Below the pieces are notes generated by a model. That model saw only the letters and a list, made by a program, of their open reading frames with translations, had not been told where the DNA came from and did no database searches. A program made the translations under genes and the position numbers. DNA of 64,000 nucleotides from Bacteroidota bacterium. GTDB taxonomy: Bacteria; Bacteroidota; Bacteroidia; AKYH767-A; OLB10. Within the stretch, counting starts at the first letter, position 1. Every line of letters starts with the position of its first letter. Shown here piece after piece: positions 35,640-45,266 of the stretch. Location of the stretch: NCBI GenBank assembly GCA_018268195.1, contig JAFDWZ010000035.1, positions 30,119 to 94,118 of the forward strand, in the 5' to 3' direction.

Positions 35640-37133
35640 ATGAATACCCATTCAAATAAAGATGTTTTGGATGTTGCCCTCATAGGCGGTGGCATCATGA
35701 GTGCTACGTTAGGCGTATTATTAAAACTTCTCGAACCCAAATTACGCATTGCTATATATGAACGCCTGAATACAGTAGCGCAGGAAAGTTCTGCGGCATG
35801 GAACAATGCAGGCACCGGACATTCGGGATTTTGTGAATTAAATTACACTCCCGAAAAAACTGATGGCACTATTGATATTTCCAAAGCATTAAAAGTGGCA
35901 GAAGAATTTGAAATCTCAAAACAATTCTGGTCATATCTTATTCAGCAAGGATTTGCTAAAGCGGACGATTTTATTCACAGCACTCCGCACATGAGCCTGG
36001 TGCATGGTGAAAAAGATATTGCTTACCTTCAAAAACGACATGATGCATTAATCAAAAATGCACTTTTTGAAAACATGCAGTTTTCTGACGATACTCAAAA
36101 ATTAATGGAATGGATTCCACTTATTATGGAAAACAGACTTCCGGGAGAAAAACTTGCAGCAACAAAAATGGATGCAGGCTCTGATGTAAACTTTGAAGAA
36201 CTAACCAAAACACTGTTTAGATGGCTTGCTGCACAACCTGATGTGGAATTGCATCTTTCGCATGAAGTGAGAGATATAGACAAAGAAGATGACGGGACGT
36301 GGTATCTTGAAATAAAAGACCTTAAAAACAACAGCAGAAAAAATACTATTGCAGATTTTGTTTTCATCGGTGCAGGCGGAATGGCCGTTCGGTTGCTCGA
36401 AAAAACAGACATTGATGAAGGAGAAGGTTACGGAGGTTTTCCGGTAAGCGGACAGTGGCTGATATGTAAAAATAAATCATTGATTGAAAAACATCACGCC
36501 AAAGTATATGGTAAAGCAGATGTGGGTTCACCACCTATGTCGGTTCCGCATCTTGATACAAGAATAATCAACGGACAAAAATGTTTGTTGTTTGGCCCTT
36601 ATGCCGGATTCTCAACCAAGTTTTTAAAACATGGCTCCTATCTTGACCTACCGGAATCATTGACTTCGCATAACATTCTGCCCATATTGTCTGCAGGTAT
36701 GCACAATATGGATTTGACAAAATACCTGATAGAACAAGTTATGCTAACACCGGAAGAGAGAATGGAATCCTTAAAACAATTTATTCCTGATGTGCATATT
36801 GAAGACTGGGAATTGGCATATGCCGGTCAGCGAGTTCAGATTATTAAAAAAGATGGCAAAAGTGGTGGACTGCTTGAATTCGGAACCGAAGTAATAAGCA
36901 ACAAGGAAGCAACAGTTGCTGCACTTTTAGGTGCCTCACCGGGAGCTTCCACTTCTGTGTATATTATGCTGGATGTGCTTAACAAATGTTTTGCAGAAAA
37001 AATGAAAAGCATGCAATGGCAATCCAAGCTAAGAGAAATGATTCCTACTTACGGACAATCCCTATCATCAAATCCTCAATTAGCAAGAACTACAAGGAAA
37101 AAATCTGCTGATATTTTAGGGTTGAAAGTTTAA
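35640..37133 (+). CDS. mqo: Malate:quinone oxidoreductase
   Basis: 497 residues. A peripheral membrane flavoprotein that oxidises malate to oxaloacetate and passes electrons to quinone, as an alternative or addition to NAD-malate dehydrogenase in the citric acid cycle. N-terminal FAD-binding VALIGGGIMSATLG, followed by SSAAWNNAGTGHSGFCELNYT, the HSTPHMSLVHG segment, FGPYAGFSTKFLK, and the C-terminal LGASPGASTS. Length is typical (490-500). It is a single gene, with no other TCA gene nearby. Confidence 0.96.
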   Translation: MNTHSNKDVLDVALIGGGIMSATLGVLLKLLEPKLRIAIYERLNTVAQESSAAWNNAGTGHSGFCELNYTPEKTDGTIDISKALKVAEEFEISKQFWSYLIQQGFAKADDFIHSTPHMSLVHGEKDIAYLQKRHDALIKNALFENMQFSDDTQKLMEWIPLIMENRLPGEKLAATKMDAGSDVNFEELTKTLFRWLAAQPDVELHLSHEVRDIDKEDDGTWYLEIKDLKNNSRKNTIADFVFIGAGGMAVRLLEKTDIDEGEGYGGFPVSGQWLICKNKSLIEKHHAKVYGKADVGSPPMSVPHLDTRIINGQKCLLFGPYAGFSTKFLKHGSYLDLPESLTSHNILPILSAGMHNMDLTKYLIEQVMLTPEERMESLKQFIPDVHIEDWELAYAGQRVQIIKKDGKSGGLLEFGTEVISNKEATVAALLGASPGASTSVYIMLDVLNKCFAEKMKSMQWQSKLREMIPTYGQSLSSNPQLARTTRKKSADILGLKV

Positions 37134-37177
37134 AATATTCTGTAATCCGAATTCCTAAGTTCAGTCTATTTAAACAA

Positions 37178-37194
37178 TAAACAGCTACTGTTTA
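37178..37194. terminator. Weak hairpin between mqo and the anti-sigma gene
   Basis: TAAACAG / CTGTTTA form a 7-bp stem with a 3-nt loop between two convergent genes. The T-rich tail is poor on both strands, so a terminator role is only possible. Confidence 0.3.
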
Positions 37195-37219
37195 CTCTGA
37201 TTCATTATAGTGTCTCCGT

Positions 37220-38278
37220 TTATTTCGTCACCTGCCTTTCGAAACTCAACTTTCCTGCAGTTACTTCATAAGCCATTAGTTTACCTTCAGGAGAATACGT
37301 AGTTTCAATATTCACCTTCTGAAAAGTAACTTTATTTACAATTCTACCGAAAAGTGCCAGCACCTTCACACGTTTTGTATTATCAGGAATATCAACATCC
37401 TGATTCATAGCTAAAGTATTGAGTCTTTTCACAGTCATATCTCTGAGTATTTCCGGTATATTTCCTGGCTTATCCGGTTCTGCTGATGCTATATTATTTT
37501 CAGTGTTATAACTCAATTGCTTTATTGGTAATTCTATCTCAGGAGCTACAATTTCTGTTTGCACCATTGCCAGTTCATCTATCATTGGATGTTGTTCTGT
37601 AGCTTCGGCTGTTGTAGGTTTGTTTATCTGAACCGTTTTTTGTTTTATCTTAACAGAAGAAGAATTGACATCGGCCAAGGTTACCTCTTTTTCTTTAATC
37701 GGACTATTTTGTTGTATTGTATTCTGCTTTGAATGATTGCTGTTTTGAGGAACAGTGCTTGTTGTATTGACAGGCACTTCCGCAATCTGTACTTCCGGTG
37801 TATGATTATAATAAACCATAACTGCTGCAAGAAGACATGCTGCTGCCGAATACCAAAGAGGTTTCATTTTAATAACATTGCCTGTTTTGTGTTTCAATGA
37901 TTCCTTATTCAGGAATACAACACTTTGATCAGGCTCTAACTTAACTCTTGCAAATAACTCATGTTCTTTTTTATACGAAGCATTATCATCTAAAAATTGC
38001 AGATACATTTCTCTTTGCTCTGCCGTTAATGTGTTTTCTATATAACCTACGGCAAACTCTTCAAAATTTCCGGCAGTAACTACATTTCTTTTCAGGCTGT
38101 TTTTGCCATCGTACTTCACTTCTGACTCAGGCAATTCGATATTTGAAAAACTTTCCCACTCTGCTTTCAAATCAGAATTTACTTCAAGAAACTGAAGCAA
38201 CTCAGCTTGCTCTTCAGGAGAAAGTTTCCCATCGTAATAGTCAACAAACCAAACCTCGTAATTATCTCTGTTAATCAT
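37220..38278 (-). CDS. Membrane-bound anti-sigma-like protein with duplicated N-terminal module
   Basis: 352 residues, 3 bp after the ECF sigma gene. Two copies of a 40-residue helical module, about 7-50 (VWFVDYYDGKLSPEEQ, LLQFLEVNSDLKAEW) and about 73-115 (EEFAVGYIENTLTAEQRE, YLQFLDDNASYKKEH), precede one membrane helix (about 139-158, WYSAAACLLAAVMVYY). After it comes a low-complexity Thr/Asn/Gln-rich periplasmic linker and a C-terminal domain (VKVLALFGRIVNKVTF). By position and layout it should bind the partner sigma factor at the membrane and release it on an envelope signal. There is no clear ZAS (HxxxCxxC) motif and no FecR domain. Confidence 0.75.
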   Translation of the reverse strand: MINRDNYEVWFVDYYDGKLSPEEQAELLQFLEVNSDLKAEWESFSNIELPESEVKYDGKNSLKRNVVTAGNFEEFAVGYIENTLTAEQREMYLQFLDDNASYKKEHELFARVKLEPDQSVVFLNKESLKHKTGNVIKMKPLWYSAAACLLAAVMVYYNHTPEVQIAEVPVNTTSTVPQNSNHSKQNTIQQNSPIKEKEVTLADVNSSSVKIKQKTVQINKPTTAEATEQHPMIDELAMVQTEIVAPEIELPIKQLSYNTENNIASAEPDKPGNIPEILRDMTVKRLNTLAMNQDVDIPDNTKRVKVLALFGRIVNKVTFQKVNIETTYSPEGKLMAYEVTAGKLSFERQVTK

Positions 38279-38281
38279 TTT

Positions 38282-38764
38282 TTAAAGCACATTACTCAAA
38301 TCACCAATATATTCTTTTAACGCCACTCTCCCTCTATAAATATAAACCTTTACCTGCGACTCCGTTAACCCCGTTATTTCACCAATCTCTTTATAGTCAT
38401 ATCCCTCGTAATCGCGCAACATGATAACCGATTTCTGTACAGGCGAAAGCTTATCCAAAGCCTCATGCAAAACTTGTTTCAGGTCGTTATATTGTCGGTT
38501 ATGAGATGGTTCTTCATGATATGCGGTCAAAGTCTCCTGCCTTCCTGATTTTCGGATGCTGTCAATCATGGTGTGATGAGCTGTGGTAAATAAATAAGAC
38601 TTTGCTTTTTCATAAACCACATTCTCATGATTTCGCCAGCATTTTTCAAATGTATCCTGCACCACATCACGTGCGTCATCTTCGTCCCTCATATTATGAA
38701 GTATAAAACGATAAATCCCATCGGCATACATGTCAACACATTTATTGTATTCCTTCGCTGTCAC
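38282..38764 (-). CDS. ECF-type RNA polymerase sigma factor
   Basis: 160 residues from a GTG start. Region 2 (DMYADGIYRFILHNMRDE, DARDVVQDTFEKCWRN) for core and -10 contacts; region 4 helix-turn-helix (LSPVQKSVIMLRDYEGYD, YKEIGEITGLTESQVKVY) for -35 contacts. No region 1.1 or 3, which is the ECF layout. It is followed after 3 bp by its probable membrane anti-sigma partner, so the pair forms a one-signal regulatory unit and is probably autoregulated. The target genes are unknown. Confidence 0.95.
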   Translation of the reverse strand: MTAKEYNKCVDMYADGIYRFILHNMRDEDDARDVVQDTFEKCWRNHENVVYEKAKSYLFTTAHHTMIDSIRKSGRQETLTAYHEEPSHNRQYNDLKQVLHEALDKLSPVQKSVIMLRDYEGYDYKEIGEITGLTESQVKVYIYRGRVALKEYIGDLSNVL

Positions 38765-38931
38765 AATTTTAGTTTAGAGTGTATATTAATGGGACGTGCA
38801 AGTGAATGTAAAGTTACAGCTTTTTTCATTTTTTTTAGATTATCAGTATTTTTCGGTACCATACCCTGTAATCCAATAGAATACTGATATTTGAAGCACG
38901 ATTAGAAGAAACTAAATTCAATTCTACTTTT

Positions 38932-40110
38932 ATGAAAAACATTCTCCTTCTTTCTTTACTGACTATAAGTTTTTCTACTTATGGCGATTTATGGATTCCA
39001 AAAGCCAATTTTGGAGGTCAGGGCAGAGCTGATGCAGTTGGTTGTGCAATCAATGGCAAAGGCTATATAGGAACCGGATATACCACAGGCTACAGCGCTG
39101 ACTGGTGGGAGTATGACCCTTTAACCGATGCATGGACTCAAAAAGCCAGCTTCACCGGCAACAGTATGGTAGAGGCTACCTGTATTACTATAATGGGTAA
39201 GGCATATTTGCTTCCCTTCAACAACGGCAACAACTTTTACATGTATGACCCAACAACCAATAACTGGACAATGAAGGCAACATTTCCAGGCTTGCAAAGG
39301 CAAGGTGCTATTGGATTTACAATTGACAATAAAGGCTATTTCGGATTAGGTGGAGTGAACAGTGTAAATCCTCATCAAAATGATTTGTGGGAATATGATC
39401 CCATTGCAGATTCGTGGGTTCAGAAAGCTAGCTTGCCTGCAGCAGCGCGCATGTTTGCAGCAGCATTTTCTATTGGCTTAAAAGGATATATAGGAACAGG
39501 ATCTTCAAGCAGTGGTACGCTAAGTGATTTCTGGGAGTATGATGCACTTATGGATACTTGGTCTCAGAAAAGTAATTTTCCAGGTGGTGCGCGCTTTGAA
39601 GGAACAGCTTTTAGTGTAGGAGGATTTGGCTTTATGGGTGGCGGCTATGGAACTTTACCAAAGAATGATTTCTGGCGTTATGATGTACAAACCGACACAT
39701 GGTCGTCTATTGCTCCGCTTCCGCATGTTGGTGTGGTTGAAACAGTATGCTTTTCTATTGGCAATTATGCCTATCTTGGAACAGGATGGGATGGAAATAT
39801 TTTTATGAATCAATTTTGGCAATATACAACTGACAGTACTGCATTGTCTGCACAGGAAATCGGCATGAAAGATTTTTATTTAACTGTTTATCCGAATCCG
39901 GTTAAAGATTATTTTGTCATTCAATATCCTGATAACACCATTCGGGGAAAAATAACCCTTACTGATATCAATGGTAAAATCATTTTCAAAGACATCCCAT
40001 ATACGAAAGAAGATAAAATCAATAGCACCTCATTGGCTAACGGGCATTACATACTTACGTTTAAAAACAATTCATACAGCAAAACCACAAAACTTATAAT
40101 CAATCATTAA
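38932..40110 (+). CDS. Kelch-repeat secreted protein with T9SS type A sorting domain
   Basis: 392 residues. A signal peptide (MKNILLLSLLTISFSTYG) is followed by six Kelch blades of about 48 residues, each with the pattern GYIGTG...WWEYDP...W-x-QKA-x-F (YIGTGYTTGYSADWWEYDP, FGLGGVNS, YIGTGSSSSG). This is a six-bladed propeller. The last 80 residues form a type A T9SS domain (LTVYPNPVKDYFVIQ, GHYILTFKNN). Expected on the cell surface; ligand unknown. A possible TACTTTTA -7 box abuts the start. It is followed by a secreted protein gene after 24 bp. Confidence 0.9.
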   Translation: MKNILLLSLLTISFSTYGDLWIPKANFGGQGRADAVGCAINGKGYIGTGYTTGYSADWWEYDPLTDAWTQKASFTGNSMVEATCITIMGKAYLLPFNNGNNFYMYDPTTNNWTMKATFPGLQRQGAIGFTIDNKGYFGLGGVNSVNPHQNDLWEYDPIADSWVQKASLPAAARMFAAAFSIGLKGYIGTGSSSSGTLSDFWEYDALMDTWSQKSNFPGGARFEGTAFSVGGFGFMGGGYGTLPKNDFWRYDVQTDTWSSIAPLPHVGVVETVCFSIGNYAYLGTGWDGNIFMNQFWQYTTDSTALSAQEIGMKDFYLTVYPNPVKDYFVIQYPDNTIRGKITLTDINGKIIFKDIPYTKEDKINSTSLANGHYILTFKNNSYSKTTKLIINH

Positions 40111-40134
40111 CGCTTTTAATCATCATACTACTAC

Positions 40135-40770
40135 ATGAACTTCATTAGGAAATTTATTTCTTCCATATTATTACTTCACATTGTTTCAACAGAAGTATCT
40201 GCTCAAAAACCTGATGGCGTTTACCAACTCAGGGGAGTACAGGATCTGTCTTCTGCATTTAAATTTAATCCCGACAACACTTTTGAGTTCTATTTCATTT
40301 ATGGAGCTGTTGACCGTTTCGCCAAAGGCACTTATGCTATATCAAATGATACCATCAAACTTTACAGTGAGAAAAAAGCCGGTGATGACTTTGAAATAAT
40401 TGAACAAAGTATGAAAGGGAAAACATACAAAGTAATTGTTCGCGATGAAAATGCATTTCTCACCCAAAAAGTAAAAGCCATCACTTACTTTGGCGAACTA
40501 AGGAATGAATACGAAGCCAATGAAGATGGAGAAATTGACATCAACACCAAAAACTGCGAAAAAATTTATTTGCAACATGAGTTATTTCCTGATGTGAGCA
40601 CATTGATAAAAGATGAGTTAAATGCAAACACCTATTTTGAAGTAAAACTAAAACCTTCGCTGCAGGAAGTGAGTTTTCAAGCCAGTATCATCAGAATATC
40701 AGGAGATACCATCATTTGCAATAACACTCCCCTATTCCCTGCACAAGATGTACGTTATGTGAGGGAGTAA
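40135..40770 (+). CDS. Secreted protein of unknown function
   Basis: 211 residues with a signal peptide (MNFIRKFISSILLLHIVSTEVSAQ, shown in part as ISSILLLHIVSTEVSAQ). The first mature half resembles a lipocalin-like or DUF-type beta-sandwich (GVYQLRGVQDLSSAFKF, FEFYFIYGAVDRFAKGTY, DTIKLYSEKK). No lipobox, no sorting tail and no catalytic motif are visible. It lies 24 bp after the Kelch gene and may share its transcript. I do not recognise the family. Confidence 0.7.
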   Translation: MNFIRKFISSILLLHIVSTEVSAQKPDGVYQLRGVQDLSSAFKFNPDNTFEFYFIYGAVDRFAKGTYAISNDTIKLYSEKKAGDDFEIIEQSMKGKTYKVIVRDENAFLTQKVKAITYFGELRNEYEANEDGEIDINTKNCEKIYLQHELFPDVSTLIKDELNANTYFEVKLKPSLQEVSFQASIIRISGDTIICNNTPLFPAQDVRYVRE

Positions 40771-40869
40771 TGAACGATAAGAGCGACATCTTAACATTTT
40801 AACATTATTTTAAGTGTAGGCATTGATTTTTTTACAACTTTGCACTCCTTAAAAAAATAACATTACACC

Positions 40870-42939
40870 ATGCGTAAAACAATTATTCAATTAGCTTTTG
40901 CAGGAGGAGTGATGGCAATAGCATCATGCAGTCAATCTCCTAAGCAACAAGAAAAAACAGAAATGAAAGACACCATGCCTGAGACTGAAATTATGGGCGA
41001 CCGATTTGCCGATATACAAGTACTTCGTTATACCATACCCGGCTGGGAAGACTTAAGCCTGCAACAAAAAAAATTAGCTTATTATCTATACATGGCAGGA
41101 ATGAGCGGTCGTGATATTTTTTACGATCAGAAATATCGTCATAATCTGCAGATAAGAAAAACTATAGAAACCATACTGGAAACATTTCAGGGCGATAAGC
41201 AGGCTGATGATTACAAGAAGTTTGAAGTATATGCAAAACGATTCTTCTTCAGCAATGGCATTCATCATCATTATTCTACCGATAAAATTATACCTGAATT
41301 TTCAGAGGATTATCTCAGTGTCTTACTTTCAAAAAGTGATTTCAGCAAAATACCTTCTGATGGTAAAAGCCTGGAAGAATATATAGCTTATCTGAAACCT
41401 ATTTTATTTGACCCGAATGTGGATGGTAAATGTGTATCGTTGGCTGCCGATGTTGATAATGTAAAAGCTTCGGCAAGTAATTTGTATGATGGTGTTACTC
41501 AAAAGGAAGTAGAAGATTATTATAAAAAGAAAATTGTACCCGGTGAGAAAGAACAACCTTCATGGGGACTTAATTCCAAACTTGTAAAAGAAAACGGAAA
41601 GATTGAAGAGAAGGTTTGGAAGTCTGGAGGAATGTATGGAGCTGCTATTGATAAAATTATTTACTGGCTGGAGAAAGCAACAACGGTTGCAGAGAATGAT
41701 ATTCAAAAACAAACCTTGGAAGCACTGGTAAAATTTTATAAGACCGGTGATTTAAAGGATTATGACAACTACTGTGTTTCCTGGGTAAAAGATACGGCTA
41801 GCCGTGTTGACATTGCCAATGGTTTTATTGAAGTATATTTAGACCCCATGCATCGCAAAGGTGCTTACGAATCGGTGTTGAGTATGAAGGACCTTGAAGC
41901 CACAAAACGCATAGCTGCAATTGCAAAGGAAGCGCAGTGGTTTGAAGACAACTCACCTATAATGCCTGAACATAAGAAGAAAAGTGTAAAAGGTATTTCA
42001 GCAAAAGTAATTACCGTAATAAACGAATGCGGTGATGCTGCACCATCAACACCTATAGGAATAAATCTTCCTAACCAGGAGTGGATACGCGAAAATGTAG
42101 GCTCCAAATCTGTTTCACTTGGAAACATTGTAGCATCTTATAACTATGCGAAAGCAAAAAGTCCCATGATTGATGAATTTGGAGAAAGTCCCGAAGTTAT
42201 TGAGAGGGCAAAAAAATATGGAGCGCTTGCAGGAGATTTACATACGGATATGCATGAAGTAATTGGACATGCATCAGGCCAGATTAATGAAGGTGTAAGC
42301 GGACCCGATGTTACTTTAAAAAACTATGCAAGCACTCTGGAAGAAGCACGAGCTGACTTGGTTGCACTTTATTATATTACTGACAAAAAACTAGTTGATA
42401 TAGGAGTAATGCCTTCCATTGAAGTAGGAAAAGCTGAATATGACTCATATATCCTTAATGGTTTAATGACTCAGCTATATCGGATTAAACCGGGTAACAA
42501 TTTAGAAGAATCTCACATGCGCAACCGACAACTGATTGCATCGTGGGTATATGAAAAAGGAAAAGCTGACAAAGTGATAGAACGCATAACAAGGAACAAC
42601 AAAACCTATTTCAAAATAAATGATTATGATAAGTTGCGCACTCTTTTTGGTGAGTTGCTGAAAGAAATTCAGCGTATAAAATCGGAAGGTGATTTTACTG
42701 CAGGAAAAAATCTGGTTGAAAATTTTGGAGTTAAGGTTGATCAGGATTTATTAACGGAAGTACATAAACGATATGAGTCATTAAATATAGCACCTTACAG
42801 TGGTTTTATACAACCCAAATTAGTGCCTGTAATGAATGGTGACAGTATTACAGATGTAAAAGTTGAATACAATAATGATTTCCTTCCACAGATGCTTGAG
42901 TTTGGAAAAGACTTTTCGTTTTTACCAATACATAACTAA
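40870..42939 (+). CDS. Dipeptidyl peptidase III (family M49), lipoprotein
   Basis: 689 residues. The N-terminus has a lipobox-like signal (FAGGVMAIASC, C20), so it is probably an envelope lipoprotein. Zinc motif HEVIGH (H462, E463, H467 in HEVIGHASGQ), a variant of the family HELLGH; third ligand E492 in EEARADLVALY. M49 enzymes remove dipeptides from the N-terminus of short peptides. Length fits bacterial members (about 650-700). It would degrade peptides outside the cytoplasm, unlike the M3 peptidase upstream. A convergent EF-G-like gene shares a bidirectional terminator. Confidence 0.92.
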   Translation: MRKTIIQLAFAGGVMAIASCSQSPKQQEKTEMKDTMPETEIMGDRFADIQVLRYTIPGWEDLSLQQKKLAYYLYMAGMSGRDIFYDQKYRHNLQIRKTIETILETFQGDKQADDYKKFEVYAKRFFFSNGIHHHYSTDKIIPEFSEDYLSVLLSKSDFSKIPSDGKSLEEYIAYLKPILFDPNVDGKCVSLAADVDNVKASASNLYDGVTQKEVEDYYKKKIVPGEKEQPSWGLNSKLVKENGKIEEKVWKSGGMYGAAIDKIIYWLEKATTVAENDIQKQTLEALVKFYKTGDLKDYDNYCVSWVKDTASRVDIANGFIEVYLDPMHRKGAYESVLSMKDLEATKRIAAIAKEAQWFEDNSPIMPEHKKKSVKGISAKVITVINECGDAAPSTPIGINLPNQEWIRENVGSKSVSLGNIVASYNYAKAKSPMIDEFGESPEVIERAKKYGALAGDLHTDMHEVIGHASGQINEGVSGPDVTLKNYASTLEEARADLVALYYITDKKLVDIGVMPSIEVGKAEYDSYILNGLMTQLYRIKPGNNLEESHMRNRQLIASWVYEKGKADKVIERITRNNKTYFKINDYDKLRTLFGELLKEIQRIKSEGDFTAGKNLVENFGVKVDQDLLTEVHKRYESLNIAPYSGFIQPKLVPVMNGDSITDVKVEYNNDFLPQMLEFGKDFSFLPIHN

Positions 42940-42967
42940 CGTAACAAGGATAATTTTTCCACTAAAC

Positions 42968-42995
42968 AAAAAGCACCTCCTCTGAGGTGCTTTTT
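42968..42995. terminator. Bidirectional terminator between DPP III and the EF-G-like gene
   Basis: A perfect 12-bp stem AAAAAGCACCTC / GAGGTGCTTTTT with a 4-nt loop lies in the 59-bp gap between the two stops. T-runs are present on both strands. Confidence 0.92.
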
Positions 42996-42998
42996 GTT

Positions 42999-45131
42999 TT
43001 ACGTATGTAAAGATTCTGTCTTCTTATATTCTTCGTGCAACTTTTTCTGCAATTCGCCAGGCACAGCAACATATTCAGCAAATGATGTTTTTATTTTTGC
43101 TTTACCCTGTGTTATAGATTTTAATGTTGTACTGTAGCCATCTAATTCGAGCAAGGGGGTACGTGCCTTAATTATCTGTTTGCCATCTCTTGAATCCATA
43201 CCTATAATCAAACTTCTGCGTGATTGTAAATCGCTCATCACATCACCCATCATTTCATCAGGTGTTTCAACTTCCACATCATAGACAGGCTCCAACAACT
43301 GCGGTTGCGCATTATGAAAAGCTTCACGAAAAGCCATCATACCTGCAATTTTGAATGATATATCATTGGAGTCAACAGGGTGCATCTTACCATCATATAC
43401 TGATACACGTATATCGCGCACAAAAGAACCTGTGAGTGGTCCTTCCTGCATTTTTTCCATAATGCCTTTTAAGATAGAAGGCAGAAACCTTGTGTCAATC
43501 GCTCCTCCTGTGATACAATTATTGAAAACAAGTTTACCACCCCAAGGCAGTTTATGTTCTTCTTTATCACGCACAGGAAACTCAGTTAATTCCGGCATTC
43601 CTTCATAGTAAGGTTCAATTTTAATATACACCTCTCCAAACTGTCCGGCACCACCTGATTGTTTTTTATGACGGTAATTTGCAAGTGCTGCCTTTTGAAT
43701 GGTTTCGCGGAATGATATTCGCGGCTTAATAAATTCAATAGGCATTTTATATACGTTTTCAATTCTCCATTTTGTAACCGCCAAATGCAGTTCGCCTTGT
43801 CCATGAAGTAGCACCTGTTTCAGTTCACGTGAGTACTCTACTTTTAAGGTAGGGTCTTGCATGCTGATTTCACTGAGCACTTCGCCCAGTTTTTCATCAT
43901 CCGTTTTACTCTTCGCAACAATTGCGGTACGCAATTTCGGATCCGGAAATTTTATTGGAGTAATACTTACTTGAATTCCCTTACCGCATAGTGTATGATT
44001 GGTGGATGTGTTTTTCAGTTTTAAAGTACAACCCAAATCTCCGGCTTTCAATCTATCAATTGCATTTCTGTTTTTTCCATCCATGCTAAAAAGCTGATTC
44101 AGTCTTTCAGCAGTATCAGTGGTAGTGTTTAATAATTCCATTCCAGAAGTAACTTCGCCTGAAAGCACTTTAAAGAATCCCAGTTTTCCGAGGTGTGGCT
44201 CAACAAGTGTTTTGTAGAAAAACAACACGGTAGGTCCTGCAAGGTCACATTTCACTTCGGTGCCATCTTCTGCCAACTCTGCAGGCATTTCTACTGCACA
44301 CGGTGCAACATTATCAATAAATCCCATCATTCGTCCGCTACCCATATTACGTTTTGCAGATAAACAAAACACCGGAAACACCTGATGATTCATCATGCCG
44401 GCATTGAGGCCTTTACGCAGTTCATCCTCATCAAGATTTCCTTTTGCAAAATACATTTCCATTAAGGACTCATCATTTTCAGCAGCTTTTTCTACCAGTT
44501 CGTTATGCAATACTTTAGCTCTTTCCTCCTCTTCTGCAGGTATGGGCAATTTTTCAGGTTTACCGCCTCCGGCAGGGAAACGATACATGGTCATCTTCAA
44601 CAAATCAATGATGGCATTAAATCCCGTTCCCTGATTTACGGGATATTGCATAATGGTAACAGCATTACCAAATTTCTGCTTTGCCACTTCAACCGTATTA
44701 TTAAAATTTGCATGCTCCTGATCCAATTGGTTAACTGCAAATATTGTTGGCTTTCGGAATTTATCCACGTAGTCCCAAATTACTTCACTACTTGCTTCCA
44801 CACCATACTGCGCATTGAGCAACATTATAGCAGTATCACAAACTCGTACAGCAGAAATAACTTCCCCTATAAAATCATCTATGCCAGGAGTGTCAATAAT
44901 ATTTATTTTATAATCCCTCCATTCGGTATGTAAGGTGGTTGCATAAACAGAACCTTGTCGTTCATGTTCGATTTCGTGATAATCGGAAACTGTATTTTTT
45001 TCTTCTATGGTACCACGCTTGGTTATAATACCTGCTTCAAATAGCATGGTTTCTGCCAGAGTAGTTTTACCGCTTTTTGCGGAACCAACCAAAGCGATGT
45101 TCTTGATGTGTTTCTCGTCATAAGCTCTCAT
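42999..45131 (-). CDS. Elongation factor G-like protein with altered GTPase motifs
   Basis: 710 residues with the EF-G domain order: G domain (1 to about 280), domain II, III, IV (ANYRHKKQSGGAGQFGEV-type segment, seen as KKQSGGAGQFGEVYIKIEP) and V (LEPVYDVEVETPDEMMGDV). It lies close to the FusA2/EF-G2 type rather than canonical EF-G. The G motifs deviate: G1 GSAKSGKT (usually GHVDAGKT-like); G2 RGIT replaced by QGSV; G3 DTPGIDDF, where the catalytic His of DTPGHVDF is Ile I84; G4 NQLD (134-137) instead of NKxD. Bacteroides EF-G2, which lacks GTPase activity, is the closest described precedent. A ribosome-translocation role under starvation is inferred. The canonical fusA must lie elsewhere. 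Confidence 0.88.
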   Translation of the reverse strand: MRAYDEKHIKNIALVGSAKSGKTTLAETMLFEAGIITKRGTIEEKNTVSDYHEIEHERQGSVYATTLHTEWRDYKINIIDTPGIDDFIGEVISAVRVCDTAIMLLNAQYGVEASSEVIWDYVDKFRKPTIFAVNQLDQEHANFNNTVEVAKQKFGNAVTIMQYPVNQGTGFNAIIDLLKMTMYRFPAGGGKPEKLPIPAEEEERAKVLHNELVEKAAENDESLMEMYFAKGNLDEDELRKGLNAGMMNHQVFPVFCLSAKRNMGSGRMMGFIDNVAPCAVEMPAELAEDGTEVKCDLAGPTVLFFYKTLVEPHLGKLGFFKVLSGEVTSGMELLNTTTDTAERLNQLFSMDGKNRNAIDRLKAGDLGCTLKLKNTSTNHTLCGKGIQVSITPIKFPDPKLRTAIVAKSKTDDEKLGEVLSEISMQDPTLKVEYSRELKQVLLHGQGELHLAVTKWRIENVYKMPIEFIKPRISFRETIQKAALANYRHKKQSGGAGQFGEVYIKIEPYYEGMPELTEFPVRDKEEHKLPWGGKLVFNNCITGGAIDTRFLPSILKGIMEKMQEGPLTGSFVRDIRVSVYDGKMHPVDSNDISFKIAGMMAFREAFHNAQPQLLEPVYDVEVETPDEMMGDVMSDLQSRRSLIIGMDSRDGKQIIKARTPLLELDGYSTTLKSITQGKAKIKTSFAEYVAVPGELQKKLHEEYKKTESLHT

Positions 45132-45218
45132 AAAATATGGTTTTTATTAGCGGTATGAAAATTAAACAAGATTTCTATTTTCTGCAAATAGAATTATTAG
45201 TATTTGATTAAAGTCATA

Positions 45219-45248
45219 AAAAAAGGCCGCCTGTAAAGGCAGCCTTTT
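45219..45248 (-). terminator. Terminator of the DUF4397 lipoprotein gene
   Basis: An 11-bp stem with one mismatch (AAAAAGGC-C-GCC / GGC-A-GCCTTTTT) and a 6-nt loop; on the minus strand a T-run follows. It lies 18 bp past the stop at 45267. Confidence 0.8.
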
Positions 45249-45266
45249 TCACTATTGTAATTTTTT

